Under the pieces are notes generated by a model. The model was given only the letters and a program-made list of their open reading frames with translations. It did not search any database and had not been told where the DNA came from. 64,000 bases of DNA from Desulfomonile tiedjei DSM 6799. Its GTDB lineage: Bacteria > Desulfobacterota > Desulfomonilia > Desulfomonilales > Desulfomonilaceae. Positions 18,132 to 25,547 of this stretch are shown piece after piece. Each line of letters starts with the position of its first letter. Position 1 is the first letter of the stretch. Location: contig NC_018025.1 of assembly GCF_000266945.1 (NCBI RefSeq), positions 496,001 through 560,000 of the forward strand. Reading direction: 5' to 3'. The translations under genes and the position numbers were made by a program.

Positions 18132-18673
18132 GACGATCTCCTTTCTGTTGAGAGAAATCAGGAAGTTCTTTGATACGGCCCTTGCATCCATCCATTAGAA
18201 ATAACGGGATCTATTAAACAAGTATTGTTGTTATGTCGGGGCCTTTCGGTGGGTGCCAAATGGTCTAGCGGTTTGGCTTGGAGTCGACGGCCATGAAACC
18301 GTCCGCGGCAGCGCTCAATTAGGCTAGACCGGTCGTCACGTTTCTGAATCTTTTGTACTGTTTTTTATTGTACATTACCCTGTTCTGCCTGGCAAGCAAT
18401 CAAGTAAAACCGTCCAGAAATCGGTTTTTTGCTGAGCGTAGCGACAGGTGGTAGATTTCGCCAGGCAAGCTGATGCCATCTTTGCAGATCGACTTTCACG
18501 ATCAAGCATCGTCCATTCGATAGAAAACCTCTGCAACTGCTGTTGCCTCACCTCAACCTTCAAATTGATAATGGGGAGGTTTGTAGTACAATTGTCAGCA
18601 AAAGCATAAACCGTTACGAGAAAGGTACTCCAAATCTTACTATCTCGAGTGAATCGGCATAAGGAATCAGGCG
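18132..18673. other. divergent intergenic region, CNB protein / alcohol dehydrogenase
   Basis: About 540 bases hold no supported gene. An inverted pair GGTCTAGC/GCTAGACC (18262-18269, 18323-18330) and two similar blocks GCCTGGCAAGC and GCCAGGCAAGC (near 18386 and 18461) are visible. No clear promoter boxes could be assigned to either divergent gene. Confidence 0.4.
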
Positions 18674-19807
18674 ATGCGTCAGAAAGATGTGCAGGTGCAC
18701 AAGATACAGGGAGCCGTTCTGAGAAGAAAAAGAGTGCCCTTGAGGATCGAATCCCTGGAACTGGAAGGTCCGCGGGACGATGAGGTTCTCGTGCGCATCG
18801 TGGCCTCGGGTATCTGTCATACAGACATAGATTTCTGTGATACCTGGGATTCTGCAGATGTGCCTGTGGTGTTGGGTCATGAGGGCGCGGGAGTCGTAGA
18901 GCAGGTCGGAAGAACAGTCAAGGGAGTTGCACCCGGTGATCATGTCGTGCTGTCTTACCAGTCTTGCGGCCGATGCTCTCAATGTCGAAGCGGGCACCCT
19001 ACGGATTGTGAATTCTTCTGGGAAGCGAATTTCGGGTTCCAGCGCCTGGACGGCAGCAATGCTCTGCAACGAAGCGGTGTCCGCGGTCACTTCTTTGGCC
19101 AGTCCTCGTTTGCCACGCACGTGCTCGCGACAAAACGAAACCTCGTGAAGGTTCCCGAGGATCTGCCTCTGGAGATTTTGGCTCCACTCGGGTGCGGCAT
19201 CCAAACGGGCGCAGGAACGGTGATGAATTCCCTGAAGATTGTGAAAGGGGCTAGTCTGGCTATCTTTGGAACCGGGTCAGTAGGTCTTGCGGCGATCATG
19301 GCTGCCCGTATCGTGGGGGCAAATCCGATCCTTGGAGTAGACATCAAACCTGCGCGCCTCCAGATCGCTTTAGAATTAGGTGCGACTCATGTTATCGACA
19401 ATCGTCATGAAGATGTGGCTGCTCAAGTCACCGACATTACAGGCAGTGGCCTGGATTACGTGATCGAAACCACCGGGAATTTCAAAATGAACCAACTTGC
19501 CATTGAAGTGTTGAATCCAGGTGGAACGGTGGCACTTCTTACTGGAGAGAGCGGGACTTCTCTCCCTGAGGGAAGAAAAACCCTTGGGATTATCCAGGGA
19601 GAAGCCATTCCCCAGCGTTTCATCCCTAAACTCATTCGATTGTACCGAAAGGGGCAATTTCCCTTCGATCGACTCATAAAATTCTACGATTTCAGCAAAA
19701 TCAACAAAGCGATTGCAGACGCGAAACGCGGTGATACCATCAAGCCGATCCTACGAATTAGTGAGACAGAGAGAACTGTTTTGACTGCAAATCCCTATGA
19801 ATCGTGA
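18674..19807 (+). CDS. zinc-dependent aryl/benzyl-alcohol-type dehydrogenase (MDR superfamily)
   Basis: The 377-residue medium-chain dehydrogenase oxidises an alcohol or reduces an aldehyde with NAD(P). Catalytic-zinc ligands are C48 (GICHTD) and H69-E70 (GHEGAGVVE). The structural zinc site is complete, with C98, C101, C104 and C112. The nucleotide fold motif GTGSVGLAA lies near 196-204, and GVDIKPARL follows, with an acidic residue that favours NAD. Overall pattern and length fit benzyl- or aryl-alcohol dehydrogenases. It converges on a corrinoid methyltransferase operon, which would make sense if both act on aromatic methoxy compounds, but that link is inference. Confidence 0.88.
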   Translation: MRQKDVQVHKIQGAVLRRKRVPLRIESLELEGPRDDEVLVRIVASGICHTDIDFCDTWDSADVPVVLGHEGAGVVEQVGRTVKGVAPGDHVVLSYQSCGRCSQCRSGHPTDCEFFWEANFGFQRLDGSNALQRSGVRGHFFGQSSFATHVLATKRNLVKVPEDLPLEILAPLGCGIQTGAGTVMNSLKIVKGASLAIFGTGSVGLAAIMAARIVGANPILGVDIKPARLQIALELGATHVIDNRHEDVAAQVTDITGSGLDYVIETTGNFKMNQLAIEVLNPGGTVALLTGESGTSLPEGRKTLGIIQGEAIPQRFIPKLIRLYRKGQFPFDRLIKFYDFSKINKAIADAKRGDTIKPILRISETERTVLTANPYES

Positions 19808-19812
19808 AAGGT

Positions 19813-19841
19813 GTGGAACCTTTTTGTGCAAAAGGTTCCAC
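19813..19841. terminator. bidirectional hairpin between convergent genes
   Basis: The perfect 12-base arms GTGGAACCTTTT/AAAAGGTTCCAC enclose a 5-base loop between the dehydrogenase and the convergent methyltransferase operon. No external T-run follows. It shares the GGAACCTT stem with hairpins at 42381, 44171 and 29317. Confidence 0.55.
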
Positions 19842-19847
19842 TGGTTC

Positions 19848-20648
19848 TTACACTTTCAGTTTGCCGTTATTGTATGCCCCTATGTAGTTCATGCAAAAAC
19901 GGTCCTTATTGACCAACGCTTCAGAAGCGTACATAAGGGCGATGAGTTGAGCATCTAGGGGATCGGCGATGACTGCATCGAGCCCGCAAGCAATGCTCAT
20001 TACTACAAAAGCCCGATTGAGATGGCGCCGCTCAGGAAGACCGTACGAGACATTACTTAAACCGCTTACAAAGTGAAGGCCCGGGAACCTGCGGGATAAT
20101 TCCCGCATGACTTCGAGCGAATCGACCACTGTTTCCGGACTTGTGGCGAGAGTGCGAACAAGTGGGTCCAGGTAAATGTCATCGACCGGAACCCCATCTT
20201 TCACCAAACGATTTACCAGCGAGTCGCCGACTTCCAACGCCATTTCTTTGGTTGTAGGCAACCCGCGATCGTCATTGCACAAGGCGACGACTCCGGCATT
20301 GTACTGTTTTACCAGCGGCAGCACACTATTGTACCGGGCCGTTTCTCCGCTGATGGAGTTGATCAAGGGCTTTCCCCGGTGTTCGTCAAGTCCTGCGGCC
20401 AAAGCTTCCGAATTGGCGCTATCTATGCACAACGGAAGCTGGGTCACTTCCTGGACAATCTTAACCAGCCACCTCATGGCCTCCGGTTCTTCGGAGGCAT
20501 GAACCGTACCACAGTTGACGTCCAGGGAATGAGCACCCTCTTGCTCCTGTGCCTTCGCCACCTCTTGGATATGAGAGACATCTTTCGCTTTTATGGCAGC
20601 ATCTATGCCCTTGCGAGTGGCGTTTATCTTCTCACCTATGATGAACAT
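19848..20648 (-). CDS. pterin-dependent methyltransferase (MeTr/AcsE/MtvA-like)
   Basis: The 266-residue TIM-barrel protein belongs to the methyltetrahydrofolate:corrinoid methyltransferase family. Pterin-site stretches are IGEKINATRKG (4-14), SLDVNCGT (about 41-48), LCIDSANSEAL (about 73-83), INSISGE (about 96-102) and GLSNVSYGLP (about 198-207). It would move a methyl group between a corrinoid protein and tetrahydrofolate. Its length equals AcsE and MtvA. The ATG at 20648 follows GAGGAAGAA. It is the last gene of the operon, 15 bases after the corrinoid protein. Together with the UroD-like enzyme it matches the three-component O-demethylase layout known from acetogens. Confidence 0.9.
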   Translation of the reverse strand: MFIIGEKINATRKGIDAAIKAKDVSHIQEVAKAQEQEGAHSLDVNCGTVHASEEPEAMRWLVKIVQEVTQLPLCIDSANSEALAAGLDEHRGKPLINSISGETARYNSVLPLVKQYNAGVVALCNDDRGLPTTKEMALEVGDSLVNRLVKDGVPVDDIYLDPLVRTLATSPETVVDSLEVMRELSRRFPGLHFVSGLSNVSYGLPERRHLNRAFVVMSIACGLDAVIADPLDAQLIALMYASEALVNKDRFCMNYIGAYNNGKLKV

Positions 20649-20663
20649 TTCTTCCTCACTGGT

Positions 20664-21293
20664 TCAGGCATAGACTTCTTTACATATGCGAACACCTGCT
20701 ACCGCATCCACCGCATAGTAGTCAGCGCCGGAGTATTCTCGAACCTGTTCGTTAACAGGGGTTCCCCCGACGATTATCTTGACCCGATCGCGAAGTCCTG
20801 CCGCGCTCACAGCGTCCACCACGTCTTTCATGACCGGGTACGTGAAATTTAAGAGCGCACTTAACCCTAAAACCTTCGCTCCCGATTCCTTCACTGCTTC
20901 CACGAATTTTTCAGTCGGCACATCCACTCCAAGATCGATGACGTCAAATCCGGAACCTTTCAACAAGGTGATAACGATATTCTTCCCTATGTCGTGAATG
21001 TCTCCTTTCACTGTTCCGATAATGACCTTTCCGCTGCCACCGCCAGTGGTTTGAACACCTGCAAGCAAGGGATCGAGTTTCTTCATCACCTGTTTGAGGA
21101 TCTCTGCCGAATAAATGAGCTGGCTTATGAAGTACTTCTGCTCGGAAAAGAGCTCTCCGACTCTGATCATCCCGTCATTGCATTCTTGAACGATGTCCAA
21201 GGGGTTGATACCTTCAGCTATTTGCTTGTCAATAAGCTCATATACCTTTTTTTCTTCCAGATTGGCCAATGCCTGAGCTAGATCTCCCATCAT
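20664..21293 (-). CDS. methyltransferase corrinoid protein (MtaC/MttC/MtvC family)
   Basis: The 209-residue two-domain protein has an N-terminal four-helix cap and a cobalamin-binding Rossmann domain. The lower-ligand motif D-x-H-x2-G is intact in GDIHDIGKNI (about 98-107), followed by LGLSALLNFTYPVM and IIVGGTPVNEQ. It shuttles a methyl group as methyl-Co(III) between the UroD-like methyltransferase and the pterin enzyme. The start is the ATG at 21293 (a tandem ATGATG), six bases after AGGAGA. Codons further upstream overlap the preceding gene and are unlikely to be used. The spacing of 14-15 bases on both sides argues for one transcript. Confidence 0.93.
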   Translation of the reverse strand: MMGDLAQALANLEEKKVYELIDKQIAEGINPLDIVQECNDGMIRVGELFSEQKYFISQLIYSAEILKQVMKKLDPLLAGVQTTGGGSGKVIIGTVKGDIHDIGKNIVITLLKGSGFDVIDLGVDVPTEKFVEAVKESGAKVLGLSALLNFTYPVMKDVVDAVSAAGLRDRVKIIVGGTPVNEQVREYSGADYYAVDAVAGVRICKEVYA

Positions 21294-21307
21294 AATTGTC
21301 TCCTGTA

Positions 21308-22675
21308 TTAGAGTGACCATTGCCACATGAATGTGTGGGCCAGGCCTTCGAGTTGTTCCCAATGTTTCTTGATAAGGTTTTCGTCTCCCATAATGGGCTC
21401 TATTTCTGCTTTCTTGACCTCCCAGGGGGTAAGAACTCTTCGAGGTTTCAGAGCTTCAACTCTGCCGACGGCCGGAGCGGCTTTCGGTTTTGCCTTGATG
21501 GTTTTGTCATGCCAACCATACTCCATGACTGCATCGACCATGGCCCTGAAATTCTCCGGTTTTGCATCGTAAGGGAAGGAGCATCCTGCGCTTATGATGT
21601 ATCCTCCACCTCTTCCTACTGTCTGGCAAAGCTCTCGAACGTGTTCCCGCACTTGATCGGGTGTTCCCAGGATCAGCATGGAATCCTGAACGCCGCCTGC
21701 AATGCACTGATACCCTTCCAGATCCTTCTTCGCCTGATAAATGTCACCTTGGGAGTCAATGTCACACAACACTCTGCCTTTCGGCATCTCCCGCATGTGG
21801 TGCCAGTGCTTTGCCCAGTCGCCTTCCAGGTACGCCCGAATGTTGTAACCGGAGTCGATAAGGATCTCCATCAGCTTCTTGAATGAAGGCCAATAGAAGG
21901 TGTCAAACTGCTCGGGAGACATGAAGATAGCCTTGTGAGTGGGCACGAAAATGGGATAGCGCTTCAGCGGATCGGCCATTGAGAGGGCCATATGAGCCAT
22001 TTCCTGTACAAGCACGTCACATGCTGCCTGCACCTTGTCAGGCTGACGGAACATGTCGAGGAACGTTCCGGTGAGACCACGGAAGGCGTCGGCCAAAACA
22101 TCGAAAGGAGCGAGAAAGAAACCGGCCATGGGTTGGGGCATGCCGCACTGTTGTTCCAGAACCATGCCGCGGTTTCTCATGATTGCCGCGAATTGCGCCA
22201 TGGCTACTCCGGCCTTCCACATTGCGATGTACGAACGGCCGCTCCCTCTATTTCCCAGCTCTCCCAGAATCCTCGGCAAGAGTATGTCGATCATGAATCC
22301 TGTAGGATCGTTAATCAAATCATCATATTCATCTTCCTTCATATATTCTTGTTCAACGAACTGGAACTGAGTATCGGGAGGAAGATCTCTTCCGGGAAGC
22401 TTGTAGGTTTTGACATCCAATGCATCATAGAGGGGTCCGTATACGCGGTTGTCTCTGAGAACATCGATTTCCGGGAAATCCTGGCAGAATTTGACCTCCG
22501 CCTGCAGCCATTTGTCCGGATCATAAAGTGTTTCCTGCTTGGTGTTTCCCGAATAGACTTCAGCGAAATAGTTACTTCCGGTCGCAATGGGAATGCGATC
22601 GTGAGGTTCCAGAGCTACTGCCGCGTGATATCGGCCCAGCCTTTCTTCAAATACCGTTTTCATATCTTCAGACAC
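21308..22675 (-). CDS. UroD-family methyltransferase (substrate:corrinoid, MtvB/MtaA/CmuA-like)
   Basis: The 455-residue protein has the uroporphyrinogen-decarboxylase TIM-barrel fold, but it is about 100 residues longer than true HemE or MtaA. Recognisable stretches are IATGSNYFAEVYSG near 29-42, FVPTHKAIFMSPEQFDTFYW, GRVLCDIDSQGD and a C-terminal GGGYIISAGCSFPYD. The zinc H-x-C of MtaA-type enzymes is not at its usual place, where YLEGDW occurs instead. Candidate ligands are cysteines in LCDID, YQCIAGG and AGCSF. It probably removes a methyl group from an unknown methoxylated or methylated substrate. The start is GTG at 22675 behind AGGAGAAAGAATC. The MFS genes upstream would import the substrate. 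Confidence 0.85.
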   Translation of the reverse strand: MSEDMKTVFEERLGRYHAAVALEPHDRIPIATGSNYFAEVYSGNTKQETLYDPDKWLQAEVKFCQDFPEIDVLRDNRVYGPLYDALDVKTYKLPGRDLPPDTQFQFVEQEYMKEDEYDDLINDPTGFMIDILLPRILGELGNRGSGRSYIAMWKAGVAMAQFAAIMRNRGMVLEQQCGMPQPMAGFFLAPFDVLADAFRGLTGTFLDMFRQPDKVQAACDVLVQEMAHMALSMADPLKRYPIFVPTHKAIFMSPEQFDTFYWPSFKKLMEILIDSGYNIRAYLEGDWAKHWHHMREMPKGRVLCDIDSQGDIYQAKKDLEGYQCIAGGVQDSMLILGTPDQVREHVRELCQTVGRGGGYIISAGCSFPYDAKPENFRAMVDAVMEYGWHDKTIKAKPKAAPAVGRVEALKPRRVLTPWEVKKAEIEPIMGDENLIKKHWEQLEGLAHTFMWQWSL

Positions 22676-22686
22676 GATTCTTTCTC

Positions 22687-23913
22687 CTATTGAATTTTGC
22701 TTAAAACCAACGATGCAAGCTCGTCTCGGGCATGGGACTCATTGACCCGGAGCATCAACAGGATTCCTACCAAAGGTCCTGCTGCCAAAATCCACCACGC
22801 GGCGGAAAAGGTTCCGGTGAGATCGATGGACCATCCGATGACAAAGGGAGCAATCATTGATGCAAGCTGGAAAATAAAGTTCGAGGTTCCATTTGCAGTT
22901 GCCGCCCATTTTGTACCCGCAAACTGGGAGATCAAAATGGTAAGCTGCGGGTTTGCGATGTACGAACAGAAGGCGAACGCAAACGCTGTAATGGAAAGCT
23001 CTAATCGTCCGGTCTGATGCCCGAACACTATGCACAGAGGGATGATGAGAATGTAAGAGAAAACGATCAACCCTTTTCTCTGACCTATCCGGTCAGATAT
23101 CACACCGGAAACGAGCGGCGCAATCATGCCTCCCAGTCCGTACCACATCATCACGAAACCCGCATCGACAACGGAATATCCGAGTCTTTTGATATGGGCA
23201 TTGGCCCACGTCGCTGTGCCGAGTTCAAGCCAAAGAAGCCCGAACCCCGCGAGTGACGTGTAGATCAAACTTTTATGCGAAAAAATGACCTTGAATCCTT
23301 CGGCAATCGTCTTTTCCTGAGAGGCTGTGACCGCACGCGATCTCATGAAAAAGAGAACCATCAGGCCTGCGAATATGGTCAATGACCCTACTGTCTGAAA
23401 AGCCCCCTGCCATCCAATGAGTTGATTCAATGGGGGGACAATGATATTTGTCACCAAAATCCCGCCGGACGGCCCTGCCAGGAGTGCTCCAAATGCTTTG
23501 CCTCGCTCGTGGGGAGGGAACCATTCCATTAAAGCCAGCGAACAGGAAGAGTACACTGCGCCTGCACCTAATCCGGAGAGTACCCGCAGGGCAAAACCTG
23601 TTTCATAGCTGTCAATAAATGACAGTGCAGAAGTGGAGACTCCTTCAATGATAAGGCTCAATCCCAAAATCAACCGAACACCAAACTTGTCAGCCATGAT
23701 GCCGGCAGGAATTTGTGTGATGATGTATCCCAAGTAGAAGGCACTCATATAGGCGCCTGCCTGGCTCATCTTCATACCCAGAATGGGTACCATGACCGGA
23801 ATCAACGGAGGCCAGGCAAATCGGGTGATGAACGTGAAAAGAAAGCAGCCCACACAGAGTCCGAGGATTACCCAGCGATAGCGAAGGATGTTGGAAGGAA
23901 CAGGCTGATTCAT
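22687..23913 (-). CDS. MFS transporter, paralogue B of the demethylase operon
   Basis: The 408-residue, twelve-segment major facilitator has the loop 2-3 signature GIMADKFGVRLILG near 77-90 and the opening RYRWVILGL. It resembles the anion:cation and aromatic-acid symporter branches by eye. It is closely related to the MFS gene 20 bases upstream, sharing long runs such as AFYLGYIITQIPAG with minimal change. The start ATG at 23913 has GAGGAAG upstream. Its stop is 11 bases before the UroD-like start, so the two are cotranscribed. Import of the methylated substrate, or export of the demethylated product, are the likely roles. Confidence 0.88.
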   Translation of the reverse strand: MNQPVPSNILRYRWVILGLCVGCFLFTFITRFAWPPLIPVMVPILGMKMSQAGAYMSAFYLGYIITQIPAGIMADKFGVRLILGLSLIIEGVSTSALSFIDSYETGFALRVLSGLGAGAVYSSCSLALMEWFPPHERGKAFGALLAGPSGGILVTNIIVPPLNQLIGWQGAFQTVGSLTIFAGLMVLFFMRSRAVTASQEKTIAEGFKVIFSHKSLIYTSLAGFGLLWLELGTATWANAHIKRLGYSVVDAGFVMMWYGLGGMIAPLVSGVISDRIGQRKGLIVFSYILIIPLCIVFGHQTGRLELSITAFAFAFCSYIANPQLTILISQFAGTKWAATANGTSNFIFQLASMIAPFVIGWSIDLTGTFSAAWWILAAGPLVGILLMLRVNESHARDELASLVLSKIQ

Positions 23914-23933
23914 TTTCGTTTCTTCCTCTCGCC

Positions 23934-25127
23934 CTATTCGGCTTTATTCTCAGGATTGACCGGCAACATGAGGATTATGCCCAGAAGAGGCCCCGCAGCC
24001 ATGATCCACCAGACCCAATCGTACGTTCCGGTCCAATCTATGGACAAACCCACGATCCACGGACAAATCATAGAAGCAAGCTGGAAAAAGAAGTTGGACG
24101 CCCCGTTAGCGGTTGCCGCCCACGCTCGACCGGCAAATTCCGAAATCATGATCGTCAAGTGTGGATTTGCTGCATAGGAAAAGACGCCGAACAAAAAGCC
24201 AACGAAACTCAACATGGGGAGGGTCTGCTGAGACCCGAAATAAAGTGTCAGGGGAGCGATAACCACGAGACAGGCAATGTAGATCCACTTTCGATGCCCG
24301 ATCTTGTCGGACAACCAACCGGAAATCATCGGTGCTATCAATCCTCCCAGACCGTACCACATCAATATGAAACCTGCTTCTTTCAGACCGAACCCCAGCT
24401 TCTTCACATGAGCTACGGTCCACGTTGCTGTTCCCAACTCCACCCAAAGGAGACAGAAGCCGGATAGGGATGTGAGGATGAGGTCTTTATTTCCGAAAAC
24501 TATCTTGAACCCCTGGAACATGTTTCCACCGACAACGGTCGTCGAGGATTTGACCAGAAAGTATATCAATATGCCCATCACGACGGTAAAGCTCCCAACC
24601 GCCTGAAATGCTCCGGTCCATCCAAACCACGTATTGAGAGGTGGTACCACGAATCCGGAAAGCACAATGCCTCCGCTTACAGCCGCTAACATGATACCGA
24701 AAGCCGTGCCTCTCTCTTGTGGCGGAAACCACTCCATGAGCGATCGAGCACAAGCGGAATAAACCGCACCGGCTCCCAGGCCGGTAACCACTCGCAACCA
24801 GAAACCTTGCTCAAAGTTGGTAATGTAAGCCATAGCGAAAGTAGCTATACCTTCTACGATCAGGCTTAAAGCCAATAGCAGACGCACTCCGAACCGGTCC
24901 GCCAGGAGACCTGCAGGAATCTGCGTAATAATGTATCCGAAATAGAAAGCGCTCATGAAAGCTCCGGCCTGAGCCATTTTCATGTTCAGAGCCGGGACGA
25001 CCACCGGGATGAGGGGAGGCCACGTGAACCTGACGATAAACGTGAACAGAAAACAGGCAACCATCATCGTGAGGATTACCCACCTGTATGGAACCACTTC
25101 AATTGCAGGAGCAGCCGATTTTTGCAC
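23934..25127 (-). CDS. MFS transporter, paralogue A of the demethylase operon
   Basis: The 397-residue, twelve-segment transporter has AGLLADRFGVRLLLALS near residues 74-90 and WFPPQERGTAFG near 138-149. It is the first gene of the operon. The start is GTG at 25127 with a strong AAGGAGG seven bases upstream. A consensus sigma-54 promoter lies about 215 bases upstream. Two MFS paralogues side by side suggest import and export, or two related substrates. No binding protein or other partner is needed for this family. Confidence 0.88.
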   Translation of the reverse strand: MQKSAAPAIEVVPYRWVILTMMVACFLFTFIVRFTWPPLIPVVVPALNMKMAQAGAFMSAFYFGYIITQIPAGLLADRFGVRLLLALSLIVEGIATFAMAYITNFEQGFWLRVVTGLGAGAVYSACARSLMEWFPPQERGTAFGIMLAAVSGGIVLSGFVVPPLNTWFGWTGAFQAVGSFTVVMGILIYFLVKSSTTVVGGNMFQGFKIVFGNKDLILTSLSGFCLLWVELGTATWTVAHVKKLGFGLKEAGFILMWYGLGGLIAPMISGWLSDKIGHRKWIYIACLVVIAPLTLYFGSQQTLPMLSFVGFLFGVFSYAANPHLTIMISEFAGRAWAATANGASNFFFQLASMICPWIVGLSIDWTGTYDWVWWIMAAGPLLGIILMLPVNPENKAE

Positions 25128-25534
25128 GTTTTCCTCCTTATAGAGTTTTCAGGATCGATCGTACGGATCCCGATTTTGGGCAAACCTGTCCCTTCGGTTT
25201 GAACCATGGACTCAAAGGACCCATGGGGCTCAAACGACGACGTTGCAGTTAATCAGTCGAGTTCCAGTGAGCTGATATTAATGGAGAAAATCCCGTCACC
25301 GAATGGGAAGAATTTCTCTTGGGGGCTGTTGCGGGGATAGAAGCAAAACGCGTGCCAGTTTTGGGTGGCAAGTCAAGTGGTTGGAATGCAAGGGGAATAT
25401 GGTCGCTCAGTGAAGAAATGGATAGAGCAGCGCAAGTGAGTCAAACAGACACACATCTGGTGAAAAAAATGTAACCCTTCATAACATTGAGAGATTTCTG
25501 TGTGTCAAAGTGACTCACATTAAAACAGTATGCG
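25128..25534. promoter_or_regulatory. sigma-54 control region of the demethylase operon
   Basis: This 407-base spacer lies between the activator gene and the first MFS gene. It holds a sigma-54 promoter (25342-25357) and, 80-205 bases further upstream, three copies of a TGTGTC-N6-GAC type half-site. No gene is present. The predicted leader from promoter to GTG is about 200 bases and contains no riboswitch I can recognise. Confidence 0.7.
25342..25357 (-). promoter_or_regulatory. sigma-54 (-24/-12) promoter
   Basis: Read on the minus strand the site is TGGCACGCGTTTTGCT. It matches the TGGCACG-N4-TTGCW consensus at every defined position, with GG and GC ten bases apart. It points toward the MFS/UroD/corrinoid/MeTr operon, and the adjacent upstream gene encodes a sigma-54 activator with GAFTGA. 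Confidence 0.9.
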
Positions 25535-25547
25535 TCACTTTGACACA
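25436..25547. promoter_or_regulatory. repeated activator half-sites (candidate UAS)
   Basis: TGTGTCAAAGTGACTCAC lies at 25501-25518 on the plus strand. An inverted copy identical over 14 bases (TGTGTCAAAGTGAC) lies at 25534-25547 on the minus strand. A third, matching 14 of 18, lies at 25436-25453 on the minus strand. They lie 80-205 bases upstream of the -24 box, the usual range for enhancer binding. The distal copy overlaps the stop codon of the activator gene. Confidence 0.65.

Noticed and set aside
18262-18330. GGTCTAGC/GCTAGACC inverted pair resembling a tRNA-like or attachment fold
   Set aside because: No cloverleaf, anticodon arm or TTC loop can be drawn, and there is no integrase gene or direct repeat nearby.
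21308-22675. Call of uroporphyrinogen decarboxylase HemE (haem synthesis)
   Set aside because: Too long, and embedded between transporter and corrinoid-protein genes; the context fits a methyltransferase, not haem synthesis.
25128-25341. Possible cobalamin riboswitch in the leader of the corrinoid methyltransferase operon
   Set aside because: No B12-box (GCCACTG) or other conserved riboswitch core was seen in the ~200-base leader.
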